This document shows positions 8,615 through 17,616 of a stretch of DNA of 64,000 nt, piece after piece; the first letter of the stretch is position 1; every line of letters begins with the position of its first letter. The translations under genes were made by a program, and so were the position numbers. A model generated the notes under the pieces. It ran no database searches. It saw only the letters and a list, made by a program, of their open reading frames with translations, and was not told where the DNA came from. This stretch comes from an uncultured Craurococcus sp. (lineage in GTDB: Bacteria > Pseudomonadota > Alphaproteobacteria > Acetobacterales > Acetobacteraceae). The stretch covers positions 1 through 64,000 of the forward strand of contig CADCTD010000003.1 of assembly GCA_902805545.1 (NCBI GenBank), given 5' to 3'.

Positions 8615-9517
8615 ATGCCGAGGCTGCCGGATTTCGAGGGGCTGGCGATGGTCGCGGCGCTGGCCGAGGAGGGCTCCTTCGCCGCCGCGGCACGGTCCCT
8701 CGGCGTCTCGGTGGCGACGGTCTCCCGCGCGGTGGCGCGGCTGGAGGGGCGGCTGGGCGGCCGGGTCTTCAACCGCAGCTCCCGCCGCCTGGCGCTGACC
8801 GATCTCGGCCGCATCGTCGCCGAGCGGGCGGCGCGGGCCCGCAGCGAGGCGGAGGAGGCGGAGTCCGCCGGGCGGGAGCTGGCGAGCCAGCCGCGCGGCC
8901 TGGTGCGGCTCGCCGTGCCGATGTCCTTCGGGCTGCGCCGGGTCGCGCCGATCCTGCCGGAATTCCTGCGGCGCTACCCGGATGTCGCCCTCGACCTGCA
9001 TCTGGGCGATGCCGTCACCGATTTGGTCGGCGAGGGGTTCGACGCGGCGCTCCGAATCGCGGTGCTCGAGGATTCGTCGCTGGTGGCGCGGCGACTCTGC
9101 CCGGTGGCGCGGCTGGTCGTGGCCGCGCCGGCCTATCTCGCCCGCCACGGGCGGCCGCAGCATCCGCGGGAGCTCGCGGCCCATCATTGCCTCGGCTACG
9201 CCTATCGCGCCCGGGGCGAGGCCTGGCGCTTCCTCGGGCCCGGCGGCGAGGAGGTTGCGGTCACCCCCACCGGCCCGCTGCGGGTGACGAATGTGGATGC
9301 CCTGCTGCCGACCCTGCTGGACGGGCTCGGCATCGCGGAGATGCCGGATTTCGTGGCGGCGGAGCATCTCGCCGCCGGGCGGGTGGAGGCGGTGCTCCCC
9401 GGCTGGCGGATGGCGGCCGGCGGCCTCTACTTCGTCACGCCGACCGCGCGCCACCGGCCGGCCAAGGTCGAGGTGCTGGCCGAGTTCCTGGCCGCCCGCC
9501 TGTCCGGTCCGGGTTGA
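8615..9517 (+). CDS. LysR family transcriptional regulator
   Basis: A 300-residue LysR-type regulator. The N-terminal winged helix-turn-helix (about 5-65) contains the typical [14 protein letters not shown] helix and VSRAVARLE recognition region, followed by a periplasmic-binding-like effector domain in the AaeR/DsdC-like branch ([14 protein letters not shown] start). The ATG at 8615 is chosen over a TTG at 8588 because AGGA precedes it by 6 bp and the protein then starts like its relatives. It is divergent from the SDR gene, which it probably controls. The effector is unknown. Confidence 0.9.
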   Translation: MPRLPDFEGLAMVAALAEEGSFAAAARSLGVSVATVSRAVARLEGRLGGRVFNRSSRRLALTDLGRIVAERAARARSEAEEAESAGRELASQPRGLVRLAVPMSFGLRRVAPILPEFLRRYPDVALDLHLGDAVTDLVGEGFDAALRIAVLEDSSLVARRLCPVARLVVAAPAYLARHGRPQHPRELAAHHCLGYAYRARGEAWRFLGPGGEEVAVTPTGPLRVTNVDALLPTLLDGLGIAEMPDFVAAEHLAAGRVEAVLPGWRMAAGGLYFVTPTARHRPAKVEVLAEFLAARLSGPG

Positions 9518-9529
9518 GGAGCGTCCGGC

Positions 9530-10501
9530 TCATTCCTTCCAGGGATGGGCGGCCCAGAGCTTCTCGTACTGCCCCTGCATCGCCACCAGCTCGCCGCGAT
9601 ACTCGTCCGGGCCGAGCAGGCGGAGCGGCAGGGCGAGCTGGGTGGCGGTGGCGACCCATTCCGGGTCCTCCGCGGCGCGGCGGGCGGCATCCACCAGCCG
9701 GTCGAGCACCGGGCGGGGCAGGCCGGCCGGCGCGGCGAGGCCGCGCATCGAGCCCTCGACCACGTCGAAGCCCTGCTCGCGGAAGGTCGGCACGTCGGCC
9801 ATCACCGGCCAGCGCGCGGTGCCCATCTGGCCGAGCGGGCGGAGCTGGCCCTGGCGGAAATCGCCGATCGCCTCGCCGATATTCGTCACCGCAAGGTCGA
9901 TCTGCCGGCCCAGCGTGGCGGTGCGGACCGGGGCGCCGCCGGCGAAGGGGACGTGCAGGAATTTGGTGCCGGTGACGCGCTCCAGGGCGAGGACCGCGAG
10001 ATGGTCGTCGGAGCCGATGCCGGAGGTGCCGTAGCTGATCTGGCCGGGGCGGCGCCGGGCCTCCTCCACCAGCCCGGCGACGTCGCGCAGCGGGCTGTCG
10101 GGCCGCACCCAGATGGCGCCTGGATCGTCGACGATGTTGAGGATCGGGGCGAAGTCGTCGAGCCGGAAGCGCGCCTGCGGCCGCTCGAGCGGGATGGTGA
10201 CGATGGTCGGCGTGTTGATGAAGCCGATCGTGTAGCCGTCCGGCTTGCTGCGGGCGAGCTCGGTGAAGCCGATCTCGCCCGAGGCGCCGGGGCGGTTGCT
10301 GACCACCACCGGCTGGCCGAGATACTTCTCCATGATGCGGGCGAGCGGCCGCGCCGCGGCATCCGTGCCGCCGCCGGCCGGGAAGGCCAGGATCATGGCA
10401 AGCGGGCGGTCGGGGAAGCCGGGCTGGGCCCCGGCGGGCCGGATGGCGGGGGCGGCGAGCGGCAGGCCGGCCAGGCCGCCGATGAGGGCGCGTCTCTGCA
10501 T
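9530..10501 (-). CDS. Bug-family (tripartite tricarboxylate) substrate-binding protein
   Basis: A 323-residue secreted solute-binding protein of the Bug/TctC family. An N-terminal signal (residues 1-25, ending AGAQ) is followed by the family strand PLAMILAFPAGGGTDAAARPLA, the VVVSNRPGASGEIG loop and the PDGYTIGF strand. These proteins bind carboxylates for TTT transporters, but no TctA or TctB gene is adjacent, as is usual for the many orphan Bug genes in alpha- and betaproteobacteria. It is convergent with the LysR gene, 12 bp away. The ligand cannot be predicted. Confidence 0.92.
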   Translation of the reverse strand: MQRRALIGGLAGLPLAAPAIRPAGAQPGFPDRPLAMILAFPAGGGTDAAARPLARIMEKYLGQPVVVSNRPGASGEIGFTELARSKPDGYTIGFINTPTIVTIPLERPQARFRLDDFAPILNIVDDPGAIWVRPDSPLRDVAGLVEEARRRPGQISYGTSGIGSDDHLAVLALERVTGTKFLHVPFAGGAPVRTATLGRQIDLAVTNIGEAIGDFRQGQLRPLGQMGTARWPVMADVPTFREQGFDVVEGSMRGLAAPAGLPRPVLDRLVDAARRAAEDPEWVATATQLALPLRLLGPDEYRGELVAMQGQYEKLWAAHPWKE

Positions 10502-10593
10502 GGTTGATCCTCCCGGTCTCCGCTGATGGGCGCGGGTACCGCAAGGATCGGATCATGCCGGCGGCGGCGTTGCAATGGCGGCGGTACGTGCCC

Positions 10594-11466
10594 CTACCCG
10601 TTCACCACCGTGCCGCCATTCGGGTGCAGCACCTGGCCGTTGATGTAGCTGCTGTCGCTCTCGGCGGCGAGGAAGATGTAGCTCGGCGCGCATTCATCGG
10701 GCTGGCCGGGGCGGCCCATGCCGGAGGACTGGCCGTGCTTCGCCGTGCTCTCCTCGTCGAAGCTCGCCGGGATCAGCGGCGTCCAGATCGGGCCGGGCGC
10801 CACCGCATTCACCCGGATCTGCCGCGAGGGATAGAGCTGCTGCGACAGGCTGCGGGTGAAGGCGAGGATCGCGCCCTTGGTCGAGGCATAGTCGACCAGC
10901 CCCGGGCTGCCCTTGTAGGCGGTGACGGAGGTGGAGTTGACGATGGCCCCGCCCTTGGGCATGTGCGCCAGCGCCGCCCGCGTCACCCAGAACATGCCGA
11001 GGATGTTGGTGCGGAAGGTGCGCTCGACCTGGTCCTCCGGGATCTCGGCGAAGTCGCCGCTGATATGCTGCTCGGCGGCGTTGTTCACCAGGATGTCGAT
11101 GCGGCCGCCGAGCGCCTGCGCCGCCTCGGCCACGGCGCGGTGGACGAAGCCGCGGTCGCCCACATCGCCGGCGATGGCGGTGCAGCGGCGCCCCTCGGCC
11201 TCGATCAGCCGCCGCGTCTCCCCGGCATCCTCGTGCTCGTCCTTGTAGAGGATGGCGACGTCGGCGCCCTCCTTGGCGAAGCCGATGGCGACCGCGCGGC
11301 CGATGCCGGAATCGCCGCCCGTCACCAGCGCGGTCTTGCCGGCGAGCTTGCCGCTGGCGCGCCAGTGCTCCATCCGGTCCTGCGGGCGGGGCGTCATCTC
11401 CGTGGTGAGGCCGGGCTGGCGGTCCTGGCGTTGCGGAGGCTGGGGGGTCGGCTGGTCGTCGGACAT
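10594..11466 (-). CDS. SDR family oxidoreductase, general-stress type (YghA/YdaD-like)
   Basis: A 290-residue SDR with an N-terminal extension (about 1-40, Pro/Gln-rich, ending in RMEHWRASGKL) typical of the YghA/YdaD group. The cofactor motif is TGGDSGIG; NNAAEQH, the Ser of NSTSVTAYKG, YASTK and the late GQVLHPNGG follow. Related proteins are induced by general stress. The start at 11466 is preceded by AAGGAGGAACC. A sigma-EcfG-like promoter sits just upstream. Substrate unknown. Confidence 0.9.
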   Translation of the reverse strand: MSDDQPTPQPPQRQDRQPGLTTEMTPRPQDRMEHWRASGKLAGKTALVTGGDSGIGRAVAIGFAKEGADVAILYKDEHEDAGETRRLIEAEGRRCTAIAGDVGDRGFVHRAVAEAAQALGGRIDILVNNAAEQHISGDFAEIPEDQVERTFRTNILGMFWVTRAALAHMPKGGAIVNSTSVTAYKGSPGLVDYASTKGAILAFTRSLSQQLYPSRQIRVNAVAPGPIWTPLIPASFDEESTAKHGQSSGMGRPGQPDECAPSYIFLAAESDSSYINGQVLHPNGGTVVNG

Positions 11467-11489
11467 CGGGGGTTCCTCCTTGCCCGGCC

Positions 11490-11515
11490 AACGGGATGGG
11501 CGGGGCGGGGGTTGC
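11490..11515 (-). promoter_or_regulatory. Possible EcfG-type stress promoter
   Basis: On the minus strand GCAAC (11515-11511) and CGTT (11493-11490) are 17 bp apart. This is one mismatch from the alphaproteobacterial EcfG pattern GGAAC-N16/19-CGTT and lies upstream of a stress-type SDR gene. Confidence 0.3.
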
Positions 11516-11566
11516 CCATGCGGGGTGGAACGGTCGGTTAAGCTTCGCAGCTGCATGCTCCGGGCG

Positions 11567-12271
11567 ATGGACAGGACCACAGGCATCTCCCAGGGCGGCA
11601 TCGCCAGGCCGGGCGGCGCAGCGCCGCGCACGGCCAAGGCGAATGCCTTCAAGCAGGCGATGGCCCGCGCCATGGAAGGGGCCGGGCCGCCGGCCCGCCT
11701 GCCCGCCCCGGCGCCGCGGCTTGCGGAGAATGCCTTCCGCGCCCGCATCGCCTTCGCCGAGAGCAGTGCCCGCGCGCCCGACCAGGGGCTCGGGGCGCGC
11801 AACCCGACCTCGGGCGCCCTCGGCCGCTACCAGATCACGCCCCAGGCGCTGCGCGACCTCGGCTGGCAGGATGCGGGCGGGCAATGGACGGCGCTCGCGG
11901 CGCGGAACGGCGTGCGCTCCGAGGCGGAGTTCCTGGCGAGCGGGCCGGCGCAGGAAGCCGCGATGGCGGCCTATCTCCGCCGCGCCGAGCAGCAGCTCGA
12001 CCGCAATGGCAGCCTGGCGCGGGCAGGCGGCACCGTCACGGGGCTCGACGGGCAGGCGGTGCCGCTGACCGAGGCCGGCCTGGTCGCGGCCGCGCATCGG
12101 CGGGGAGCGGGGAGCGTGGCGCGCTACCTGGCGCATCGCACCAGCACGCCCGATGCGCCGCTGAGCCAGGCCGACCGGCGCGCCTTCGCGGCGGTGGAGG
12201 GGAGGCTCAGGGGCTTCGCTGCCCTGCCCTACGGCCTCGCAAGCCGGCAAGGCGCCTCTCAAAACAGCTGA
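11567..12271 (+). CDS. Lysozyme-like fold protein, putative
   Basis: A 234-residue protein with a stretch resembling the catalytic core of lysozyme-like and lytic transglycosylase proteins. IAFAESS (possible catalytic Glu) is followed by NPTSGALGRYQITPQALRDLGW, then helices ending in GLVAAAHRRGAGSVARYL. The N-terminal ~60 residues are Ala/Pro-rich and low complexity, and no clear signal peptide is present. The start could be the ATG at 11555 or 11567; neither has a strong ribosome site. Peptidoglycan cleavage is inference from the motif order. It is convergent with ppdK across two terminator hairpins. Confidence 0.65.
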   Translation: MDRTTGISQGGIARPGGAAPRTAKANAFKQAMARAMEGAGPPARLPAPAPRLAENAFRARIAFAESSARAPDQGLGARNPTSGALGRYQITPQALRDLGWQDAGGQWTALAARNGVRSEAEFLASGPAQEAAMAAYLRRAEQQLDRNGSLARAGGTVTGLDGQAVPLTEAGLVAAAHRRGAGSVARYLAHRTSTPDAPLSQADRRAFAAVEGRLRGFAALPYGLASRQGASQNS

Positions 12272-12294
12272 CGAGGGGAGCGATGCTCCCCTCG
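12272..12294. terminator. Perfect hairpin at the end of the lysozyme-like gene
   Basis: CGAGGGGAGC (12272-12281) pairs perfectly with GCTCCCCTCG (12285-12294) around a 3-nt loop, starting directly after the stop codon. With the next hairpin it forms a tandem bidirectional terminator between two convergent genes. Confidence 0.65.
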
Positions 12295-12315
12295 CCAGGC
12301 CGGAACCCGGCCTGG
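12295..12315. terminator. Second perfect hairpin between convergent genes
   Basis: CCAGGCCGG (12295-12303) pairs perfectly with CCGGCCTGG (12307-12315) around a 3-nt loop, 13 bp from the ppdK stop on the other strand. It probably serves ppdK. Confidence 0.6.
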
Positions 12316-12327
12316 ACCGGGCTGCGT

Positions 12328-14997
12328 TCAGGCCGTGCGGTCGCTGCCGCCCGACAGGGCCGCCTGCGCTGCCGCCAGGCGGGCGACGGGGACGCGGTAG
12401 GGCGAGCAGGAGACATAGTCGAGCCCGGCCTCCTCGCAGAACTGGATGGAGGCCGGGTCGCCGCCATGCTCGCCGCAGATGCCGAGCTTGAGGTCGCTCT
12501 TCACCCCGCGGCCCTTCTCCTTGGCGATCCTCACCAGCGCGCCGACACCCTCGGGGTCGATGGAGACGAAGGGATCCTTCGGCAGGATGCCCTTCTCGAC
12601 ATAGAGGGGGAGGAACTTGCCGGCATCGTCGCGGGAGAGGCCGAAGGTGGTCTGCGTCAGGTCGTTGGTGCCGAAGCTGAAGAAGTCGGCGACCTCGGCG
12701 ATCCTGTCGGCGATCAGCGCGGCACGCGGCAGCTCGATCATCGTGCCGACATAGTACTCGATCGTCTGGCCGGTCTCGGCGAAGACCTCCTTCGCCACCT
12801 TGTCGACCTGCGCGCGGGTGATCTCCAGCTCGCGGCGGGTGGCGACGAGGGGGATCATGATCTCCGGCACCGGCGCCGCACCCGTCTCCTTGGCCGTCGC
12901 CACGGCGGCCTCGAAGATCGCGCGGGCCTGCATCTCGTAGATCTCGGGGTAGGAGATGCCGAGCCGGCAGCCCCTGTGGCCGAGCATCGGGTTGGCCTCG
13001 GAAAGGTCGGCGGCGCGGCGCTGCATCGTCGCCGGGTCGGTGCCGAGGGAGACGGCCACATCGGCGATCTCCGACGCGCTGTGCGGCAGGAACTCGTGCA
13101 GCGGCGGGTCGAGCAGGCGGATCGTCACCGGCAGCCCCGCCATGATGCGGAACAGCTCGATGAAGTCGGCCCGCTGGAAGGGCAGCAGGCGGGAGAGCGC
13201 CTCGCGCCGGCCTCCCTCCGTCTCCGCCATGATCATCTGCCGCACCGCGCCGATGCGCTCCGGGTCGAAGAACATGTGCTCCGTCCGGCAGAGGCCGATC
13301 CCCTCGGCGCCGAATTTCCGCGCCGTGTCGGCGTCGAGCGGCGTCTCCGCATTGGCGCGGACCCTGAGGCGGCGCACGCCGTCGGCCCACTCCATCAGCG
13401 TGGCGAAGTCGCCGGAGAGCTGCGGCTCCACCATGGCGACGGGGCCGATGAAGATCTCGCCGGTCGCGCCGTCGAGGGTGATGATCTCGCCGCCGCGGAT
13501 GGTCTGGCCGCCGGCCATCAGCATCTGCGAGGAATAGTCGACCGTGACGCCGCCGGCGCCGGCGACGCAGGGCCGGCCCATGCCGCGCGCGACCACGGCC
13601 GCATGGCTGGTCATGCCGCCGCGCGTCGTCAGGATCCCCCGCGCGGCATGCATGCCGTGGATGTCCTCCGGGCTCGTCTCGATGCGGACGAGGATGACGG
13701 CCTCGCCCTTCGCCGCGCGGGCCTCCGCCTCGTCGGCCGAGAAGACGACGGCGCCGCAGGCCGCGCCCGGGCTCGCCGGCAGGCCCTTGGCGAGCAGCTT
13801 CCGCGGCGCCTTCGGGTCGAGCGTCGGGTGCAGCAGCTGGTCGAGCGCCGAGGGGTTGACGCGCTTGATGGCCTCGGTCTGGTCGATCAGCCCCTCGCGC
13901 GCCATGTCGACGGCGATCTTCAACGAAGCGGCGGCGGTGCGCTTCCCGTTGCGGGTCTGCAGCATGTAGAGCTTGTTCTGCTGGACCGTGAACTCGATGT
14001 CCTGCATGTCGGCGTAGTGCGCCTCGAGCTTGGCGCGCACGGCGACGAGCTCCTCATAGGCCTTCGGCATGGCGACTTCCATGCTGCGCTCGCCCGGCTT
14101 CGCCTTGAGCTGCGCCATGGGCTGCGGCGTGCGGATGCCGGCCACCACATCCTCGCCCTGGGCGTTGATGAGGTACTCGCCGTAGAAGATGTTCTCGCCC
14201 GTCGAGGGGTCGCGGGTGAAGCACACGCCGGTCGCGCAATCCTCGCCCATGTTGCCGAAGACCATGGCCTGGACGTTGACCGCCGTGCCCCAATTCGCCG
14301 GGATGTCGTGCAGGCGGCGATAGGTGTTGGCGCGCGCATTCATCCAGGAGCCGAAGACGGCGCCGATCGCGGCCCAGAGCTGCGCCTCCGGGTCCTGCGG
14401 GAAGGGCTTGCCGGTGACCTGGGCCACCATCTCCTTGTAGCCATTGACCACCGTCTTCCAGTCATCGGCGGTGAGCTGCGTGTCCTCGAGGACGTCGCGG
14501 GCGAGCTTCACCTCCTCGATGATCTCCTCGAAGCGGTGATGGTCGACGCCGAGCACGACGCTGCCGAACATCTGGATGAAGCGGCGGTAGCTGTCCCAGG
14601 CGAAGCGCGAGTCGCCGGAGGCGGCGGCGAGGCCGTCCACCGTCTCGTCGTTGAGGCCGAGGTTCAGCACCGTGTCCATCATGCCCGGCATGGAGACGCG
14701 GGCACCGGAGCGGACGGAGACGAGGAGGGGCTTGCGGTGGTCGCCGAAGCGCATGCCGACGGCCTGCTCGATCAGGGCGAGGGCGGCGGCGACCTGGTCC
14801 TTCAGCTCCTGCGGGTACTGCTTGCCGTTGTCGTAGTAGTAGGTGCAGACCTCGGTGGTGATGGTGAAGCCGGGGGGCACGGGCAGGCCGATGCTGGCCA
14901 TCTCGGCCAGGTTGGCGCCCTTGCCGCCGAGCAGGTTGCGCATCTCGGCCTTGCCTTCGTTATGGCCGGCACCGAAGCTGTAGACCCACTTGCTCAC
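12328..14997 (-). CDS. ppdK: Pyruvate, phosphate dikinase
   Basis: Interconverts pyruvate, ATP and Pi with PEP, AMP and PPi. The 889 residues cover the whole family: an ATP-grasp nucleotide-binding domain (about 1-350, beginning KWVYSFGAG and GGKGANLAEM), the swivelling phosphohistidine domain with GGMTSHAAVVARGMG (catalytic His465), and the C-terminal PEP/pyruvate TIM barrel with the late FGTNDLTQ motif and a Cys in KLGICGEHGG. It is monocistronic, its start 74 bp from glyS on the same strand. With the malic enzyme at 771-3056 it would permit gluconeogenic PEP formation from C4 acids. Confidence 0.97.
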   Translation of the reverse strand: MSKWVYSFGAGHNEGKAEMRNLLGGKGANLAEMASIGLPVPPGFTITTEVCTYYYDNGKQYPQELKDQVAAALALIEQAVGMRFGDHRKPLLVSVRSGARVSMPGMMDTVLNLGLNDETVDGLAAASGDSRFAWDSYRRFIQMFGSVVLGVDHHRFEEIIEEVKLARDVLEDTQLTADDWKTVVNGYKEMVAQVTGKPFPQDPEAQLWAAIGAVFGSWMNARANTYRRLHDIPANWGTAVNVQAMVFGNMGEDCATGVCFTRDPSTGENIFYGEYLINAQGEDVVAGIRTPQPMAQLKAKPGERSMEVAMPKAYEELVAVRAKLEAHYADMQDIEFTVQQNKLYMLQTRNGKRTAAASLKIAVDMAREGLIDQTEAIKRVNPSALDQLLHPTLDPKAPRKLLAKGLPASPGAACGAVVFSADEAEARAAKGEAVILVRIETSPEDIHGMHAARGILTTRGGMTSHAAVVARGMGRPCVAGAGGVTVDYSSQMLMAGGQTIRGGEIITLDGATGEIFIGPVAMVEPQLSGDFATLMEWADGVRRLRVRANAETPLDADTARKFGAEGIGLCRTEHMFFDPERIGAVRQMIMAETEGGRREALSRLLPFQRADFIELFRIMAGLPVTIRLLDPPLHEFLPHSASEIADVAVSLGTDPATMQRRAADLSEANPMLGHRGCRLGISYPEIYEMQARAIFEAAVATAKETGAAPVPEIMIPLVATRRELEITRAQVDKVAKEVFAETGQTIEYYVGTMIELPRAALIADRIAEVADFFSFGTNDLTQTTFGLSRDDAGKFLPLYVEKGILPKDPFVSIDPEGVGALVRIAKEKGRGVKSDLKLGICGEHGGDPASIQFCEEAGLDYVSCSPYRVPVARLAAAQAALSGGSDRTA

Positions 14998-15069
14998 GGG
15001 CGAGTTCCTTGTGTTGGCGAGGCGACGGGACGCCGGTCAGGACCGAGAGTGTGCCATTCCGGCGTCAAT

Positions 15070-17223
15070 TCAACCTTCGATTTTTGAGAAGTCCGCGACC
15101 GCCTCCATGGCGGCGCAGAGACGGCGGAGCAAACGCAAGCGGTTGGCACGAAGTTGCGTATCCGGGTCGTTCACGACAACGGTTTCAAAGAAGGCATCGA
15201 GCGGGGCGCGGAGGGCGGCGAGGGCGGCCATGGCGGCGAGGAAATCCTCCCGCGCCAGGGCGGCCGCGACCTCGGCCGAGCGGGCCTCGACGGCCTCGGC
15301 CAGCGCGGCCTCGGCGGGGAGGGCGAGCCGGGAGGGCTCGACCGGGCCGTCATGCGGGCCGTCCTTCCGCGTCTCGATGCGGAGGATATTGGCGGCGCGC
15401 TTGTAGGCGGCGAGGAGGTTGGCGCCGTCCGGCGTCGCCAGCATGGTCTCGAGCGCTCCGGCGCGGGCGAGGAGGCGCACGAGGTCGTCATCGGGCGTGG
15501 CGCCGAAGACCGCGGCGACGAGGTCGTGGCGGGCGCCCTCGGCGCGGAGCTGGACGCGGAGGCGCTCGGCGAGGAAGTCGAGCACCCCGGCGGCGAAGGC
15601 GGCGACCATGGGCGGGTGCGGCGAGCCGGTGGGCGGCTGGAAGCCGGCATTCAGCTTCTCCGCCGCGACCTCCATGCCGAAATCCGGACTGGCGGTACTG
15701 CCGGTGGCCTGCGGGTAGCCGAAGAAGGCCTCGCCGATCAGCCCGGCGAGGCCGAGGCGCAAGCTGCCCTCCCGGATCATGCGGATGATGCCGAGGGCGG
15801 CGCGGCGGAGCGCGAAGGGGTCGCCCGAGCCGGTCGGCCGCTCGCCGGCCGCGAAGAAGCCGACCAGCTGGTCCAGCTTGTCGGCCAGCGCCACGGCGAC
15901 CGCGACCGGTTCGGCCGGCACGGCATCGCCCGGGCCGAGCGGCCGGTAATGCGCGCCGACCGCCTCGGCGATGCGCGGGTCCTCGCCATCGGCCAGCGCG
16001 TAGTAGCGGCCCATGATGCCCTGGACCTCCGGAAACTCGCCGACCATGCCGGTCGCCAGGTCGGCCTTGGCCAGCCGGCCCGCCCGCGCCGCCAGCGCCG
16101 GGTCGGCGCCGAGATGGGGGGCGATCAGCCCCGCCAGCCGCTCCAGCCGCCGCACGCGCTCGCCCTGGGTGCCGAGCTTCGCATGGAAGACGACGGACTC
16201 CAGCCTCGGCAGGAAATCCTCCAACCGCTGCTTGCGGTCCTGGTCCCGGAAGAAGCGCGCATCGGCGAGGCGGGCGCGCAGCACGCGCTCATTGCCGGCG
16301 ATGATGGCGCCGCCGCCATCCTCCGGGATGATGTTCGCGACGAGGGCGAAGCGCGGGGCGGGGCTTCCGTCCGGGCGGCGCAGCGCGAAGTAGCGCTGGT
16401 TCACCCGCATGGTGGTGCGCATGACCTCCGGCGGCAGGTCCATGAAGCCAGTGTCGATGGAGCCGAGCAGCGGCACCGGCCATTCGACCAGCCCGGCCAC
16501 CTCGGCGAGCAGGCCGCGGTCGGGGACGACGTCCAGCCCCTCGCGGCCGGCAAGCTCGGTGATGCCGCCCTCGATCAACCGCTCCCGTTCGGCGGCATCG
16601 GCGATGACGAAGCGCTCCCGCAGCCCCGCCTCGTACCCGGCGAAGGAGGCGACGGCGAAGGGCTCCGTCCCGGCCAAGATGCGGTGTCCCTCGGTCAGGT
16701 CATCGGTGAGGATGCCATGCACCTGGTCCCCGCCATGGGCGAGGGGGAAGCGGACGGGGCGGCCATCGAACAGGCAGAGGACGCGCTGCAGCGGGCGCAC
16801 CCAGGCGAAGTCGCTGCTGCCCCAGCGCATGGATTTCGGCCAGGGGAAGCCGCGCAGCACGGCGGGGACGGCGCGGGCGAGCAGCTCCTCGGCCAGCGTC
16901 ACCTCGCCGGGCCTGGCGAGGACCCAGAACTCGCCCTCCTCCTTCAGCTGCTCGCGCGTCGCGCCGTGCTTGCGGAGGAAGCCTTCCAACGCCTGGGACG
17001 GGGCGTTGCGGCGCGGGCCGCGCTCCTCCTTGCCGGGCGTCTCGGCGCGGGCGGCCATCTCGCCGACCAGGGCGATGCGGCGGGGGCCGGAGAGCGGGCG
17101 CGGCGCCTCCGGCATCAGCGGGCGCAGCTCGGCCTGGAGCAGGCGGGCGAAATCCTCCGCCGCCCGGGCCTGCATGCGCGCCGGGATTTCCTCGGAGAAG
17201 AGCTCGATCAGCAGTTCGGGCAT
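15070..17223 (-). CDS. glyS: Glycine--tRNA ligase beta subunit
   Basis: Beta subunit of the heterotetrameric bacterial GlyRS, needed for tRNA binding and activity. At 717 residues it is full length, begins with the classic PELLIELFSEEIP and keeps the internal MRWG and NQRYF segments and the C-terminal anticodon-binding-like helical domain. In most genomes it directly follows glyQ. Here a toxin-antitoxin pair of ~650 bp separates them, and the vapC stop is only 3 bp before this ATG, so all four genes read as one transcript. Confidence 0.97.
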   Translation of the reverse strand: MPELLIELFSEEIPARMQARAAEDFARLLQAELRPLMPEAPRPLSGPRRIALVGEMAARAETPGKEERGPRRNAPSQALEGFLRKHGATREQLKEEGEFWVLARPGEVTLAEELLARAVPAVLRGFPWPKSMRWGSSDFAWVRPLQRVLCLFDGRPVRFPLAHGGDQVHGILTDDLTEGHRILAGTEPFAVASFAGYEAGLRERFVIADAAERERLIEGGITELAGREGLDVVPDRGLLAEVAGLVEWPVPLLGSIDTGFMDLPPEVMRTTMRVNQRYFALRRPDGSPAPRFALVANIIPEDGGGAIIAGNERVLRARLADARFFRDQDRKQRLEDFLPRLESVVFHAKLGTQGERVRRLERLAGLIAPHLGADPALAARAGRLAKADLATGMVGEFPEVQGIMGRYYALADGEDPRIAEAVGAHYRPLGPGDAVPAEPVAVAVALADKLDQLVGFFAAGERPTGSGDPFALRRAALGIIRMIREGSLRLGLAGLIGEAFFGYPQATGSTASPDFGMEVAAEKLNAGFQPPTGSPHPPMVAAFAAGVLDFLAERLRVQLRAEGARHDLVAAVFGATPDDDLVRLLARAGALETMLATPDGANLLAAYKRAANILRIETRKDGPHDGPVEPSRLALPAEAALAEAVEARSAEVAAALAREDFLAAMAALAALRAPLDAFFETVVVNDPDTQLRANRLRLLRRLCAAMEAVADFSKIEG

Positions 17224-17226
17224 CGG

Positions 17227-17616
17227 TTAGAGCGCCGCTTTCACATCGGTGCGGGCGAAATCGGTGCCCTTGAAAAGAATTGGCTCGTTGCGGTGCCTGG
17301 CCAGGGCATAGGCGAAGCAGTCGCCGAGGTTGAGGCTGGCCGGGTGGCGGCCCTTGCCGTAGCGACGCCAGCCATCCTGGGCAATCTCGGCCAGTTCGGC
17401 CGTGAAAGGGACGATCTCGGGCTCCATCGTCCGCAGCAGGTCATCAAGTTCCAGCCGCATCGAGGGGCCGATCCGGCCTTCGCTGACCAAGGTTGCCTCC
17501 ACCAAGGTCGGGGCTGCAATGGCCACGGTCCCGGCCGTGTCGATGGCGGCGATGAACTCCCTGGCCTCGGCCTCATGGAAGAGGATGGCGATGAGCGCAG
17601 AGGTATCCACGATCAC
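17227..17616 (-). CDS. vapC: VapC-like PIN-domain toxin
   Basis: A 129-residue PIN-domain ribonuclease of the VapC toxin type, expected to cleave RNA when free of its antitoxin. The acidic metal-binding residues are all present: Asp4 in MIVDTSA, Glu40 in TLVEA, Asp99 in NLGDCFAYALA and Asp119 in KGTDF. The length is standard. It overlaps the antitoxin gene by 4 bp (ATGA) and ends 3 bp before glyS, so it lies inside the glycyl-tRNA synthetase operon. It appears intact. Confidence 0.92.
   Translation of the reverse strand: MIVDTSALIAILFHEAEAREFIAAIDTAGTVAIAAPTLVEATLVSEGRIGPSMRLELDDLLRTMEPEIVPFTAELAEIAQDGWRRYGKGRHPASLNLGDCFAYALARHRNEPILFKGTDFARTDVKAAL

Noticed and set aside
10694-13390. Long minus-strand frame of ~900 codons spanning the SDR, lysozyme-like and ppdK regions.
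   Set aside because: It is out of frame with ppdK and the SDR and shows Arg/Gly-rich junk translation.
14998-15069. Sigma-54 or sigma-70 promoter for ppdK (TTGACG on the minus strand).
   Set aside because: TTGACG has no acceptable -10 at 16-18 bp and the TGGCAC segment has no following TTGC; not enough to call.
11884-15087. Very long + strand frame (over 1,000 codons) across ppdK.
   Set aside because: Antisense to ppdK, whose catalytic motifs are complete; the alternative product is low complexity.
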